Of a stretch of DNA of 64,000 nt, positions 27,074-37,770 are shown piece by piece; within the stretch, counting starts at the first letter, position 1, and the number at the start of each line of letters is the position of its first letter. Location: contig JADKJI010000013.1 in assembly GCA_016721085.1 (NCBI GenBank), positions 62,001 through 126,000 of the forward strand. The letters run 5' to 3'. The stretch is from Chitinophagaceae bacterium. Its GTDB lineage: Bacteria; Bacteroidota; Bacteroidia; Chitinophagales; Chitinophagaceae. Below the pieces are notes generated by a model. The model saw only the letters and a program-made list of their open reading frames with translations. It ran no database searches and had not been told where the DNA came from. Position numbers and translations under genes: made by a program.

Positions 27074-29482
27074 TTATTCTGTTCTTAAACTCTTTACAGG
27101 ATTGGTTCGCGCCGCATTGAATGTTCGAACCAATATCAGCAAGGCAGTAACTAATAGAAGTGCCGCGGTAGAAATCACAAAAGGAAAGAGGGTCATATCT
27201 ATACGGTACTGATAATGGTTCAACCATTCACGCATAAGCAGATAAGCTGCTGGAATTGCCACAACACTAGCAAGCAATACCACTATCATAAACTCCTTCA
27301 TGAAAATTCCAATCAATGTACTTACTGAGGCTCCCAGTACTTTACGGATGCCAATCTCTTTAACTTTCTGACGAATACTTAATGAAATCAGTCCTACCAC
27401 CCCTAATAACACAATGATAATCGCCAATACAGTAGCAGTATAAGTTGCTTTTTTCATCTGTATCTCAGTAGCATATAATTTCTTCAGGGCATCATCAATA
27501 AATACATATTCGAAAGCACTACCTGGCAATAATTGCGACCATTTTTTCTGTATGCTACTAATTGTCTCATTTATTTCACCTGATTTTATTTTAAAGGACA
27601 TATACCGATAAGTATTTCCAGATTTTACATTAAATACGATACTTGGAGCAATAGCCTGTTGCATTGAACCGAAATGAAAATCTTTCATAACACCAGCAAC
27701 CAGATAATTTATTGGAGATCCTGGAATTCTAACCCATCTGCCAATAGCTTCGCCATCATCTTTCCAGCCTAAAGCCTTTACAGCTGTTTGATTCAAAATC
27801 ACTTTTGAAGAATCAAAACCGCCTTCCGATTGGAAATAAGTACCGGCAGCCATGGGTATCTTATATGTATCAGCATAATGATCATCTGTTACCAAGGCTT
27901 GCATAGCAATTGCATTTGCCGAATCCTTGCCTTGCCTGTATACAGGGGGCTGTCCCCCATTATTCCCATTTGGAATTTCAAACGAAAGAGTGGCATTAGC
28001 AACTTGAGGTAATGAAGCGAACTGATCTCTTACCGCTTCCATTTTTGCTACTCCTTCAGGAGACCAATCCCTTGGCAATTGTGCAGCTACAATAAATTCC
28101 TTATCGTATCCAACATTCCGGCTGAAAAAATAATTTACCTGTTGAGTGATAATGATAGCTGCCGTAAGTACAACGATAGCCATCAGGAATTGAAAGCCTA
28201 CGAGTGATTTACGCAACCACAGCTTCTCTTTTATAGTGGCAAATTTTCCCTTTACTGCATCTACAGTACCAGCGGCTGATAGTACCATAGCAGGATAAAT
28301 ACCCGCCAGAAATCCAATTGTTACAACAAATCCGAAAGGAATGAACAGGAATACAAGTGGAAATTGAGACAATGATGGTATAGCCTTACCAATTACTTGT
28401 GAAAAAACAGGACTGAATAAAGGATAGAGTATGATAGCTAATAGGACAGATATAGTTACAAGTATAAATGACTCAGACAAGAATTGCCCTATCAATTGTG
28501 ACCTCACCCCTCCCATTACTTTTCGTATGCCTATTTCTTTTATGCGAGATGCAGACCGGCTTACTGCCAGGTTTATATAATTCACCATGGCCATCAACAG
28601 CAGAAATAGAGCTGTAAATGATAACGCATAGAGCAACCGTTTAACTAATGCATTATCTTTTTGCAGATAATAATCGGTAAGTGGAATGGGCACTACCTTC
28701 ATTCCCATCTGGCTGGCAACCGGCGCATTATCTGCAATCAATTTCTGAATGGGTCCAGCCAGATCCTCCGCTTTAACTCCCTCTCTCAATTCTACATAAG
28801 AAGGCAAAATAATATTTTGCCAGTTGTCAAAGTCTCCTCTTCCGAAATATGTATAGGATTGAGTTGGCAGGAAGATATTATTATGATTGGCATCATTTAA
28901 AGCCAATACAGAGTTTTCTGGAATATCATCCAATACACCTGTAATCTTGAAATCCCTTTTACCGCCACTGAAGTTTTGGATAGATAGTGTTTCACCAATT
29001 ACATTTGTAGCATTAAAATATTTTAATGCCGCTTCTTTTGTAATTACTGCTGAAAAAGGGTCATTAAGTGCTGTAACCTTATCTCCTTGCAGTAAATCAA
29101 ATCCATACATCGAAAGCAAAGTGCTATCCCCTAATTGAATACCCTCCCTGAAAATCCTATCTCCTTTACTCACAACTGAAGTAATTCCATCCCAACGATA
29201 ATAATTGGCAACAAGAGTCGGATAGTTCTCTTTCAAGCGTTTTGATAAAGGGCCGAATGTTGTTATATCCGGACCAGAGTTCGGGTCTTTCCAAACACTT
29301 CTTAAAAATACCTGACGAGATGAATTTCTTAGATGACGATTTACATTATATTCATTCCAAACATAGGCTCCAATCAGGAAAAAAAACAGGATACCTGTCA
29401 ATAATCCCAATACATTCAGGCCGGAATAAAATGGATTCCGAATCACATTACGCCAGGCTACCAGAAAATAATTTCTAATCAT
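27074..29482 (-). CDS. FtsX/MacB-type ABC permease 1 of 11
   Basis: An 802-residue permease with the duplicated layout of this Bacteroidota family: N-terminal helix (about 20-42), first periplasmic MacB-type core domain, an FtsX helix bundle at about 285-410 (KEIGIRKVMGG), a second periplasmic domain, and a second FtsX bundle at about 685-800 (KEIGIRKVLGAS). It ends NPVKSLRTE. It is the most divergent copy after the first helix: the usual YDRFH motif is replaced by YNVNRHL. It starts 9 bp after permease 2 stops and precedes the variant ATPase, so these genes probably share a transcript. The substrate is unknown. Confidence 0.9.
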   Translation of the reverse strand: MIRNYFLVAWRNVIRNPFYSGLNVLGLLTGILFFFLIGAYVWNEYNVNRHLRNSSRQVFLRSVWKDPNSGPDITTFGPLSKRLKENYPTLVANYYRWDGITSVVSKGDRIFREGIQLGDSTLLSMYGFDLLQGDKVTALNDPFSAVITKEAALKYFNATNVIGETLSIQNFSGGKRDFKITGVLDDIPENSVLALNDANHNNIFLPTQSYTYFGRGDFDNWQNIILPSYVELREGVKAEDLAGPIQKLIADNAPVASQMGMKVVPIPLTDYYLQKDNALVKRLLYALSFTALFLLLMAMVNYINLAVSRSASRIKEIGIRKVMGGVRSQLIGQFLSESFILVTISVLLAIILYPLFSPVFSQVIGKAIPSLSQFPLVFLFIPFGFVVTIGFLAGIYPAMVLSAAGTVDAVKGKFATIKEKLWLRKSLVGFQFLMAIVVLTAAIIITQQVNYFFSRNVGYDKEFIVAAQLPRDWSPEGVAKMEAVRDQFASLPQVANATLSFEIPNGNNGGQPPVYRQGKDSANAIAMQALVTDDHYADTYKIPMAAGTYFQSEGGFDSSKVILNQTAVKALGWKDDGEAIGRWVRIPGSPINYLVAGVMKDFHFGSMQQAIAPSIVFNVKSGNTYRYMSFKIKSGEINETISSIQKKWSQLLPGSAFEYVFIDDALKKLYATEIQMKKATYTATVLAIIIVLLGVVGLISLSIRQKVKEIGIRKVLGASVSTLIGIFMKEFMIVVLLASVVAIPAAYLLMREWLNHYQYRIDMTLFPFVISTAALLLVTALLILVRTFNAARTNPVKSLRTE

Positions 29483-29491
29483 TTACTTTAT

Positions 29492-31942
29492 TTATTCAGT
29501 ACGTAATGAATCAACTGGGTTGGCCAATGCTGCTCTGATAGTTTGAATGCTTATTGTAATCAAAGCTAAAAGCGCCATAACCACTCCGCCAATCAAGAAA
29601 ATCCACCAACTCAATTCAGTCTTATAAGCAAAATTATCCAGCCATTTATGAGCTCCCCACCAGGCGATTGGTACTGCTATTACAAATGCAATCAGCACAA
29701 GCTTCAGGAAATCTTTCGATAACAAAGAAACAATCTGACTCACTGAAGCACCAATCACTTTTCTTACACCTATTTCTTTTGTACGCTGAACAGTTATGAA
29801 TATTACCAATCCCAGCAAACCCAGACAGCTAATGAAAATCGCTAATCCTGTTGCCCATGAAAGCAATCTTACCACGTTCTTTTCACTGTTGTAATATTTG
29901 GCAATATCTTCAGAAAGGAAACTGTATTCAAAATCATCTTCAGGATATATCTCTTTCCATGCCTTCTCTACTTTAGCTATTGCTGTACTCCAAACTGTAC
30001 CTTCAGCATTTTGAGGTTGAAGGGCAATATTAAATGTGCGTGAGGAACTGGCCCAACTACTGATAATTAATGGTTTGATTGGTGTACGCAATGACTGCTG
30101 GTGAAAATCTGCAGCAACAGCTACAATCGGCACTTGTTTGTCGTCCCACTCAATTATCTTTCCGATAGCATCCTGCGGATTCTGGAACCCAAGTACCTTT
30201 GAATAGGTTTGATTTATTATAATCTGTCGAACGGTGTCGCTAGGTTCAAGGTATGTTCCTGCCAATAATTTCATATCATAAAGCCTAAGATAATTTGTAT
30301 CTCCCAACTTAATCTGCACATCGGTTTCGATTTCCTTTTTACCGTCCTTATATTTCATAGTACTGGACCAGGAACCACCAGAAGCTGGTGCATTACTGCT
30401 AAGGCTAATCATACTGATTTCAGGGATGGCCTTTAGCTTTTGCAAGAACACATTCTTATTATCTACATTTTTATCGAAGAAATTGGTAGAAAGAGTAATG
30501 ATAGCATCCTTCTTAAATCCCAGGTCCTTATTCAACGTGTAATTGATTTGCTTACCAACCATCATGGTAGCGATAACAAATACCTGAGCAATCACAAATT
30601 GTGCAACAGTCAGGCTTCTTCTGAGATTGGCGTTTCTAGACCTGCCACCTGATGCAATAACCTGATTTTTCAAAACCGTTACTGGCTTATAGCCAGATAG
30701 AATTATAGCCGGATAAAAGCCTGCTATCAGAGTTACAATTACTAACAGCAATAACAGAAATACAATAATTAATGGCTGCTGAAAAAGATTAAAATGCAAG
30801 CCGGAAGGAATAAAGTCGCCAAATATTTTCAAAATCAATGGCGCCATTATTACTGAAAGTACTGTTGCAATAAAAGTTATCAGGAAAGTTTCGCTCATGA
30901 ATTGAAAAATCAATTGTCCTTTAGAACTGCCCATGGTTTTCCTTATACCGATTTCTTTTGCTCTTTGTGAAGCTTGCGCAGTCGTCAGATTGATGAAATT
31001 GATACATCCTAACAAAAGAAGAAAAGCAGCAACAGCGAGTAATCCATAAAGAGTTGGCTTATGTCCCATATGGCCATGATAGTTCCCATAGTCTGCATTA
31101 AAATGCATATCGCTCAATGGCTGTAAAAGATGCTCTGTCTTACCTGTTTCTCCCACTTCCTTATGCCTGTTCTTTTCAAATAAAGCCAGCATCTGTGCTT
31201 CTACTTTTTTTGGAGTAGTAGCTGGTGCCAATTTCATCCACAATTGTGAAGACGAATTCGTGTTATTCCATTGTTGCCAATCTCTTGGTTTCAAACTGGT
31301 GGTTTCCAGTGTAGCCCTTGAAATAAAAACCTGGAAATTAAAGTCAGTATTCTTGTCTATGTCTGCTACAATTCCTGATACTACAGAACGTATTGTATCA
31401 TTAAAATAGATTTCACGACCCACCAGATCAGATGCAGGCGCTTTGGGAAAATAAGCAGCTGCTATAGAACTAGTCAGTACCACTTTATAAGGATCCTTCA
31501 AGGAAGCTGCTGGGTTACCAGCCAGCCATTTATATTCGATTATTTTAAAATATCTCTCATCGGCATATACAACATTAGCCTGTTTCTTGAATACAACTGG
31601 TTTATTACTTGACGTAGTTGGAATGCTTACTTTAATTTGCCATTCTGTGCGTAAAGGGGCAACAATTTCAATTCCTGTCCCTTCTTTTTGTAATGCATCC
31701 GCCATAGGGCTGGTAATACCTGGATTCTTATATGATTCATCTGCAAAAGTGGATACAGTTACAGCACGGTAAATCCTATCGCCGTCCTTGTGAAAATTGT
31801 CAAAATTGAAATCATACTGCACCAAAAGGCAAATGACAAGTGCTGCACTTATACCAATAGACAACCCCAATACATTGATGGCCGTGAATGCTTTATTCTT
31901 CCGAATACTGCGAAAGGCGATGGAGAAATAATTTCTAATCAT
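29492..31942 (-). CDS. FtsX/MacB-type ABC permease 2 of 11
   Basis: An 816-residue two-FtsX permease. The first helix (about 18-40, GLSIGISAALVICLLV) leads into FDNFHKDGDRIYR, the family's membrane-proximal motif. FtsX signatures are KEIGIRKTMGSS (about 330) and KEIGVRKVIGAS (about 735). The end is NPVDSLRTE, the only copy with Asp in this tail. The rhodanese-like gene lies 18 bp upstream, with tight spacing on both sides and no repeat spacer. The protein is full length and appears functional. Typical relatives export peptides or antibiotics or act as mechanotransmission proteins, but nothing here specifies the cargo. Confidence 0.9.
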   Translation of the reverse strand: MIRNYFSIAFRSIRKNKAFTAINVLGLSIGISAALVICLLVQYDFNFDNFHKDGDRIYRAVTVSTFADESYKNPGITSPMADALQKEGTGIEIVAPLRTEWQIKVSIPTTSSNKPVVFKKQANVVYADERYFKIIEYKWLAGNPAASLKDPYKVVLTSSIAAAYFPKAPASDLVGREIYFNDTIRSVVSGIVADIDKNTDFNFQVFISRATLETTSLKPRDWQQWNNTNSSSQLWMKLAPATTPKKVEAQMLALFEKNRHKEVGETGKTEHLLQPLSDMHFNADYGNYHGHMGHKPTLYGLLAVAAFLLLLGCINFINLTTAQASQRAKEIGIRKTMGSSKGQLIFQFMSETFLITFIATVLSVIMAPLILKIFGDFIPSGLHFNLFQQPLIIVFLLLLLVIVTLIAGFYPAIILSGYKPVTVLKNQVIASGGRSRNANLRRSLTVAQFVIAQVFVIATMMVGKQINYTLNKDLGFKKDAIITLSTNFFDKNVDNKNVFLQKLKAIPEISMISLSSNAPASGGSWSSTMKYKDGKKEIETDVQIKLGDTNYLRLYDMKLLAGTYLEPSDTVRQIIINQTYSKVLGFQNPQDAIGKIIEWDDKQVPIVAVAADFHQQSLRTPIKPLIISSWASSSRTFNIALQPQNAEGTVWSTAIAKVEKAWKEIYPEDDFEYSFLSEDIAKYYNSEKNVVRLLSWATGLAIFISCLGLLGLVIFITVQRTKEIGVRKVIGASVSQIVSLLSKDFLKLVLIAFVIAVPIAWWGAHKWLDNFAYKTELSWWIFLIGGVVMALLALITISIQTIRAALANPVDSLRTE

Positions 31943-31960
31943 GGATGATTATTTTAATAA

Positions 31961-32542
31961 TTATTTGGTATAATATTTCTGACTACAATTGTTCTTTGCT
32001 ACTTCATTCTCCCAAACGCTCATACCGCCACTTAGATTAAAAACACTGGAGTACCCTAGTTGATTTAAAATATAACTCGACTGAGGGCTCCTGTGACTAT
32101 GAGAACAATACACAAGAATAGTCGTGTTCTTGTAATTTTTCAATTCGTCAATTCTCTTTTCCAGCTCCTGAATCGGAATATTGATAGCATTCTTTAATCT
32201 CCCAAAATTCTCAGGGGCAGTTCCCGCAAATTCTTCTCTGGTTCTAACATCCAGCAAAATTGTTTTTGGGTGTTTCCTAATGAATGAACAGATGTCTGCT
32301 GGCTTAACAGTACCAAAAACAATAGTGCTCTTCTTGATAAGCTTCATATTACAATGCTTGCAGATACCAGCAGCTGAAAACTCTTCCTTGTCGCAATCAT
32401 ATCCACAAGGAGTACAAACAAAAACATCACCGGTAATTTTTTTGCTTACGGTTTGAGCAAATCCAGCCTGGCTAAAGACTAGCATAAAAAATAATATGCC
32501 CTTACTTATAATATATACACTCTTTCTAATCATCATAAACAT
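31961..32542 (-). CDS. exported rhodanese-like protein with Cys-rich metal-binding segment
   Basis: A 193-residue protein with a signal peptide (to about residue 30, ending GFAQ). Next is a Cys cluster (C43-x2-C46-x3-C50 in CTPCGYDC, then C61-x2-C64 in CKHCNMKL) resembling the heavy-metal-binding segments of periplasmic Bacteroidota proteins. A rhodanese domain occupies about residues 80-185 (TILLDVRTREEF; active-site C146 in VYCSHSHRS; LSGGMSVWEN). It could transfer or sense sulfur or handle metal in the periplasm, which is an inference. It sits between permeases 2 and 3 with 18-bp and 30-bp gaps, so it is probably expressed with them. Several ATG codons are available (MFMMIRK); the one giving a normal signal length is uncertain by a few residues. 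Confidence 0.85.
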   Translation of the reverse strand: MFMMIRKSVYIISKGILFFMLVFSQAGFAQTVSKKITGDVFVCTPCGYDCDKEEFSAAGICKHCNMKLIKKSTIVFGTVKPADICSFIRKHPKTILLDVRTREEFAGTAPENFGRLKNAINIPIQELEKRIDELKNYKNTTILVYCSHSHRSPQSSYILNQLGYSSVFNLSGGMSVWENEVAKNNCSQKYYTK

Positions 32543-32572
32543 TCTTTAATTACCCATATATAACTTTACTCC

Positions 32573-35089
32573 TTATTCAGTCCTGAGTGCTTTTACTGGA
32601 TTAGAAGTAGCTGCCCTCAGCGAATGATAACTTACTGCGATAATGGCCAATAATAAACCTACTAATCCTGCTACCAGGAAAATTACCCATCCAATCTTTA
32701 TTCGGAATACAAAATTCTCCAACCATCCATTGAGGAAATAAAGGGCTAGTGGAACTGCAATCACAAAAGATATCAGCGTTAGCCAAAACACTTCCTTATT
32801 TAATAACATAAAAAGCGATGATACTGAGGCTCCCATCACTTTTCGAATGCCAATTTCCTTGGTTCTGTTTACTGCATAAAGTGCAGACAAACCAAATAAT
32901 CCCATACAAGCAATGATTACGGCCAGTATCGTAGCTACATTTACTGTATGCAACCAGGTGGTAAAGCTTTCGTAGCCTTTTTTCACTTCTTCATCTTGAA
33001 AACTCAGCGTCATAGGAAGTTTACCGGTCATAGTATTCCAATTCGCTCCGATCTTATTAATAATATCAGGAAGTGGCTGGCCTTTTTTAATCTTTACATA
33101 AGCGAAGGCATAGCCCCATCGCGAGCCGACAAGCATATAAGCCGGAGGTATCTTCTGAGTGGCATTCCAGAAATGAAAATCCTTGCTTACACCAATAATA
33201 GGAGCGCCCATCGCTTTATTGATTTCATTAAGCGGTGGGTTACCCAATAATTTATAGAGTGTTTCATTCACAACAATCGGCTTTCTCACTGATGAAGCCC
33301 CTTTTGTAAATTGGTCTTCTGTCAACTCCAATCGTGCTGAGTCGGTTGGCATAGTTCTGTCAAAAAACCGTCCCTTTACCATTCCAATCTTTGAAAACTC
33401 AAAGAAGTTATAGTCCATCGGAATCTGGAAAATCATTTCCCGTTGGCCATTAATGAGATGTCCATTCATATTGAAACCACTACCAAACTTGAAATTGGCA
33501 AATGTTACGTTTTCTATGGCTGGTTCAGTTGATGTGTAATGAGCAAATCGTTCAGCGAACTGCTGTCGCTGAGGATCGTCATATTCGTATGGATTTTCCA
33601 GCAACAGCACTTGTTCCTTATCAAATCCTAATTCCAATGCATTCATATACCTCATCTGGTTAGAAATGACAATAGAAGAGATTATCAATAAAATACAGGT
33701 AGCATACTGAACCACTACCAATGTTCTTGACAATAGCGGACTCAATTTCACACTGCTGAATTTTCGCATCATACTTAGCGGCTTCATACCACTCATTACA
33801 AAAGCCGGATAAATTCCAGCAAGCAGTCCCAGTACTACAAAAAGAATAAGACCTCCTTTAAGGAAAAAAGATATTGACAAATCGGCTGCTGAAAGTGTAG
33901 CACCACTTATCTGATTGAAAAGAGGCATTACAATAATTGCAAGCATAAAGCCAGCTAACAAAGCAATTGTTATTAGTAATTGGGTTTCTACCAAAAACTG
34001 TCCAACAATATGTTTGCGTCCGGCACCCATAGTTTTTCTTACCCCTACTTCTTGTGAGCGTGTTACAGTATGAGTAAGTGTCAATAAGATATAGTTTACA
34101 CAGGCAATAATTAAAATTATCAAAGCCAGTGTTATAAGTTGATAAATATGTTCAAGGTTGGTAAAATGCCCCCAGGGGTTGCTATCTGAATAATGAGCCT
34201 GGGCGAAAGGCATCAAAGAAAGATGAAACTCTTCTTTCTTCTTATCGGGGCCATCTTCATTCATTCCCTTTATAGTCTCAGCAAAATACTTTTGAGTAAA
34301 TGTTTCCAGCTTGGCATTGAACTGCTTCATGTCTGTCCCCTTCCTGAATTGAAGTAAGGTCACCGTCTTATAATGATTATTGCTACGGTCTGCCATATCT
34401 TCTATATAGCCAGGGTCACCTGCTATTGGAAAAATCATTTCATACTTCAAACTCGAATTAGAAGGAAAGTCCTTCATCACTCCAGTAATCGTATATATTC
34501 TACTTGAGTCATTGGCTAATTTGAAAGTCTTACCTACAGCATTATCCTTACCAAAAAAGCGCTTAGCAATTTTTTCACTGATAACCACATCGTTCTTGCC
34601 ATTCAACACATTATTAGCATTACCACTCACCAGCGGGAAATCGAAAATCTTAAAAAAATCAGCATCCACTTCTGCTGTAGACTTGTCCTCCATTTTAAAA
34701 CTTTCCCCGTTGATCCAAACCAATGCATCGCTCGATCCCATTACCCGCATCACATTCTCAACTTCAGGGAAAGCAGCCTTTATATCGGAACCCAGTACCA
34801 TTGGCATTACCAGCATATTCCGCTCTTTTGCTATTGCAGGTAGCAAAGAAGCAAAAAAGCCAGTCTTCTTCTCTTCGTCTTTCTTTGGGTTAAAGAAATT
34901 AGTTGCCTCCAATCTATAAAGCTCTCCTGCATTTTTATGAAAGCGATCGTAAGACAACTCATGCTGCAGGTACAATGCCATCAACAATCCGAATGCTGAT
35001 GCAATAGATAAACCTAACAGGTTGATGCCTGTATAAACTTTCCTCTTCCAGAGGTTGCGGATGGCGATGCGGAGATAGTTGGCAATCAT
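32573..35089 (-). CDS. FtsX/MacB-type ABC permease 3 of 11
   Basis: At 838 residues this is the longest copy. The extra length is in the first periplasmic domain (charged insert GMNEDGPDKKKEEFHLS around residue 270). Helix 1 is followed by LSYDRFHKNAGELYRLE. FtsX signatures are QEVGVRKTMGAG (about 350) and KEIGIRKVMGAS (about 755); in the first the usual K/R-E-I/V-G start is SQEVG. It ends NPVKALRTE. It is the last of the tightly spaced copies in the transcription direction before the rhodanese gene; upstream of it begins the part of the array with repeat spacers. Confidence 0.9.
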   Translation of the reverse strand: MIANYLRIAIRNLWKRKVYTGINLLGLSIASAFGLLMALYLQHELSYDRFHKNAGELYRLEATNFFNPKKDEEKKTGFFASLLPAIAKERNMLVMPMVLGSDIKAAFPEVENVMRVMGSSDALVWINGESFKMEDKSTAEVDADFFKIFDFPLVSGNANNVLNGKNDVVISEKIAKRFFGKDNAVGKTFKLANDSSRIYTITGVMKDFPSNSSLKYEMIFPIAGDPGYIEDMADRSNNHYKTVTLLQFRKGTDMKQFNAKLETFTQKYFAETIKGMNEDGPDKKKEEFHLSLMPFAQAHYSDSNPWGHFTNLEHIYQLITLALIILIIACVNYILLTLTHTVTRSQEVGVRKTMGAGRKHIVGQFLVETQLLITIALLAGFMLAIIVMPLFNQISGATLSAADLSISFFLKGGLILFVVLGLLAGIYPAFVMSGMKPLSMMRKFSSVKLSPLLSRTLVVVQYATCILLIISSIVISNQMRYMNALELGFDKEQVLLLENPYEYDDPQRQQFAERFAHYTSTEPAIENVTFANFKFGSGFNMNGHLINGQREMIFQIPMDYNFFEFSKIGMVKGRFFDRTMPTDSARLELTEDQFTKGASSVRKPIVVNETLYKLLGNPPLNEINKAMGAPIIGVSKDFHFWNATQKIPPAYMLVGSRWGYAFAYVKIKKGQPLPDIINKIGANWNTMTGKLPMTLSFQDEEVKKGYESFTTWLHTVNVATILAVIIACMGLFGLSALYAVNRTKEIGIRKVMGASVSSLFMLLNKEVFWLTLISFVIAVPLALYFLNGWLENFVFRIKIGWVIFLVAGLVGLLLAIIAVSYHSLRAATSNPVKALRTE

Positions 35090-35117
35090 GCAGATAACAT
35101 TTAATTGGTTCTATTTA

Positions 35118-35345
35118 GTTATAAGTTTTAAGTATTAAGTTTTAAGTATGTTACTGCTAAACCCAATATTCAGCATATAAACAGGGAACTCACGCAATCA
35201 GACTCAAAACTTAGCAAGAGTTGTACGTTGTAAGTTGTGAGTAATAAGTATGTACCATTAAAACCAAATGTTCTTTAACAAAAAGGAATCTCACACAATC
35301 ATACTCAAAACTTATTACTTATTACTTACAACGTATAACTCTTAA
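35118..35345. repeat. intergenic repeat spacer 1 (two cores, heptamer tracts)
   Basis: The spacer between permeases 3 and 4 holds two copies of the conserved core (AACTCACGCAATCAGACTC near 35192-35210 and AATCTCACACAATCATACTC near 35288-35307), each flanked by AAGTTTT/AAGTATT and TTACTTATTACTTA heptamer runs that are complementary to each other. It is the only spacer with a doubled core. Confidence 0.75.
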
Positions 35346-35349
35346 CAGC

Positions 35350-37743
35350 TTATTCAGTTCTTAACGACTTCACCGGATTCATCAACGCCGCCCTTATTGC
35401 CTGGAAACTCACCGTTAATATTGCAATGAACACTGCACCCAATGCCGGTATCACAAACATCCACCACTGAAGGGAAACATGGTATTCATAATCTTGCAAC
35501 CATTTGAACATTAACCAACCTGAAATAGGCGCCGCAATAACACAAGAGATAATCACGAGCTTCAGGAAGCTTGCTGATAATTGTGCAGTAAGTTGTCCGA
35601 TTGATGCACCTAATACTTTTCGTATTCCAATTTCCTTGATTCGACGTTCTGCTGTGTAGGCAGCCAACCCAAACAAACCAAGACATGAAATGAAAATGGC
35701 AAGCCCCGCAAAAACTGCAGCCAACTTTCCAATAAGAGATTCTCCTTTAAATAAATTATCGAACTCTTCATCCACAAATTGGTATTCGAAAGGATATGTT
35801 GGATTATACTTCTTAAATACGTTCCCGATTTTAGCAAGTCCCTCTTTAAAGTTCACTTCTGGCTTAAATCGGATATTTATGATATTGGTATAGTTTGCAT
35901 TTACATCGCTGAAAAAAACCAAGGGGGCCGTAGTGCCATAAATATTATTATAGATGAAATCCTTCACCACTCCGATAACTGTAAAATGAGTACCATCACG
36001 GTCTATAATTTCATTAACAGCTTTTGAAGGGTCCTTATTTATCAGTTTTGCCATGGTTTCATTGATAATTAGATTGGTACTATCAGCTAAACCATCCTGG
36101 TAGAAATCACGTCCTGCTAATAATTTCATTCCTTTAGTCGCTATGATTTCAGGAGTTACAAAATCCATTGAAATAAGGACCTGCTTTCCTTCTTCTTTTC
36201 CCTTCCATTGAAAATCTGCTGAATTACTACCCACGGTAAATGCAGAGTTATTACTCAGAGCAGCATTTTCAACAACACCAGTAGCAAAAAGATCATTCTT
36301 AAAAGCTCTGAAATGCAATCCTACATCGCCTTGTTGCTGAGTGGTAATTAATTGTTGATTTACGGTAAGAAGGTTTTCCTTATTAATTCCTAATTCACGG
36401 TTCTTTGTATGAATCACTTGTTGATAAATGACGAGCGTACATATAATCAAAGCAATCGATATCACAAACTGTGAAACAACAAGCGTTCTTCTTACCATAC
36501 TAACCCCAAATGAAGAAGGCAATCTCAATCCTTTCAATACTGTAATTGGATTGAACGAGGAAAGGTAAAGAGCAGGATAACTACCCGCTATAATGCCACA
36601 TATCAATCCGATTACGATTAATGATACAAGATGAAGAGGCTTAAAAAACTGAAGGGCAATCTCTTTTTCCACCAAAGTATTGAAATAAGGAAGTGTTACA
36701 GCAATGATTATTGTAGCAAAAAACACTGCAATGAACGACATCAATATTGATTCAAAAAGAAATTGTCTTATCAACATACCTTTACCAGAACCCATAACTT
36801 TTCGAACGCCAACTTCACGGGCTCTTTGCTCTGAACGGGCAGTGGCGAGATTCATAAAATTGATACAAGCTAAAATCAGGATAATCCACGCAATGACACT
36901 AAAGAGTCGCACAAAGCGAATTCTTCCTCCGTTTGGCTTTCCATCCTTGAATTCGTTTCTTAAGCGCCAGTCGTTTGCTGCCAGTAATTGCGGTCTTGCA
37001 ATTAACCCGGTTCCTCTTTTTACGATAAAACTATCAAGCTGTTTTGCAATAAGACCTGCATTGGCTTCAGGTTGTAATTGAATGAAAGTCTGCACTCCAT
37101 TATTTCCCCACTCTTTCAGCCACTCATTCTTTAAAAAGAAAACTTCGAATGGCGCTAACCATTCAACAGATTCGAAACGTGTATTAGTCGGAAATGATTT
37201 ATATACACCGGTAATAACATAATCCTGTTTGTTATCTAATTTAACGGTCTGGCCAACTACATCTGTGCTATTGAAAATCTTAAGAGCCAGTTTTTCATTA
37301 AGGACAATGGAATGCAACTGACTGAATGCATTTGTAGCACTACCCTTTATAAACTCAAAATTCATCATTGAGAGAAAAGGTGAATCCACATTCAAGCCGA
37401 AGCCATAAAGGCTCTTATCTCCCTTTGTAAAAAGACTACGATCGCCCCAGGTAGTTCTAGCAGCAGCTTTTACTCCTGGAATCTCCGATTTAATAGTTGG
37501 AGATAAGGGTCCAGGTGTTGATGCGAAAGTATAGGTATCCGCACTATAGGTTTGGTTGGTCATCACCTGATACAGATGATCCCTGTCCTTAAAATATTCG
37601 TTATATGTCAGCTCATCTTCCACCCAAAGAAATATCAATGCAGCCGCAGCAATACCTACAGACAATCCAGCGATATTGAGAAAGCTGAATGATTTCCTTT
37701 TAAACAAATTCCGAAAAGCAGATTTGAAATAGTTTTTTAACAT
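35350..37743 (-). CDS. FtsX/MacB-type ABC permease 4 of 11
   Basis: A 797-residue permease starting MLKNYFKSAFRNLFKRKSF. Helix 1 (about 20-42) is followed by LTYNEYFKDRDHLYQV, a variant of the YDRFH motif. FtsX signatures are REVGVRKVMGSG (about 325) and KEIGIRKVLGAS (about 715). It ends NPVKSLRTE, and the DNA of the last 60 bp contains the CTTCACCGGATTC block shared with permeases 5-10. Repeat spacers lie on both sides, so it may be transcribed from its own promoter in the upstream spacer. No damage is visible. Confidence 0.9.
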   Translation of the reverse strand: MLKNYFKSAFRNLFKRKSFSFLNIAGLSVGIAAAALIFLWVEDELTYNEYFKDRDHLYQVMTNQTYSADTYTFASTPGPLSPTIKSEIPGVKAAARTTWGDRSLFTKGDKSLYGFGLNVDSPFLSMMNFEFIKGSATNAFSQLHSIVLNEKLALKIFNSTDVVGQTVKLDNKQDYVITGVYKSFPTNTRFESVEWLAPFEVFFLKNEWLKEWGNNGVQTFIQLQPEANAGLIAKQLDSFIVKRGTGLIARPQLLAANDWRLRNEFKDGKPNGGRIRFVRLFSVIAWIILILACINFMNLATARSEQRAREVGVRKVMGSGKGMLIRQFLFESILMSFIAVFFATIIIAVTLPYFNTLVEKEIALQFFKPLHLVSLIVIGLICGIIAGSYPALYLSSFNPITVLKGLRLPSSFGVSMVRRTLVVSQFVISIALIICTLVIYQQVIHTKNRELGINKENLLTVNQQLITTQQQGDVGLHFRAFKNDLFATGVVENAALSNNSAFTVGSNSADFQWKGKEEGKQVLISMDFVTPEIIATKGMKLLAGRDFYQDGLADSTNLIINETMAKLINKDPSKAVNEIIDRDGTHFTVIGVVKDFIYNNIYGTTAPLVFFSDVNANYTNIINIRFKPEVNFKEGLAKIGNVFKKYNPTYPFEYQFVDEEFDNLFKGESLIGKLAAVFAGLAIFISCLGLFGLAAYTAERRIKEIGIRKVLGASIGQLTAQLSASFLKLVIISCVIAAPISGWLMFKWLQDYEYHVSLQWWMFVIPALGAVFIAILTVSFQAIRAALMNPVKSLRTE

Positions 37744-37770
37744 GGTTCCAATATTTTAATATGTCCTTTA

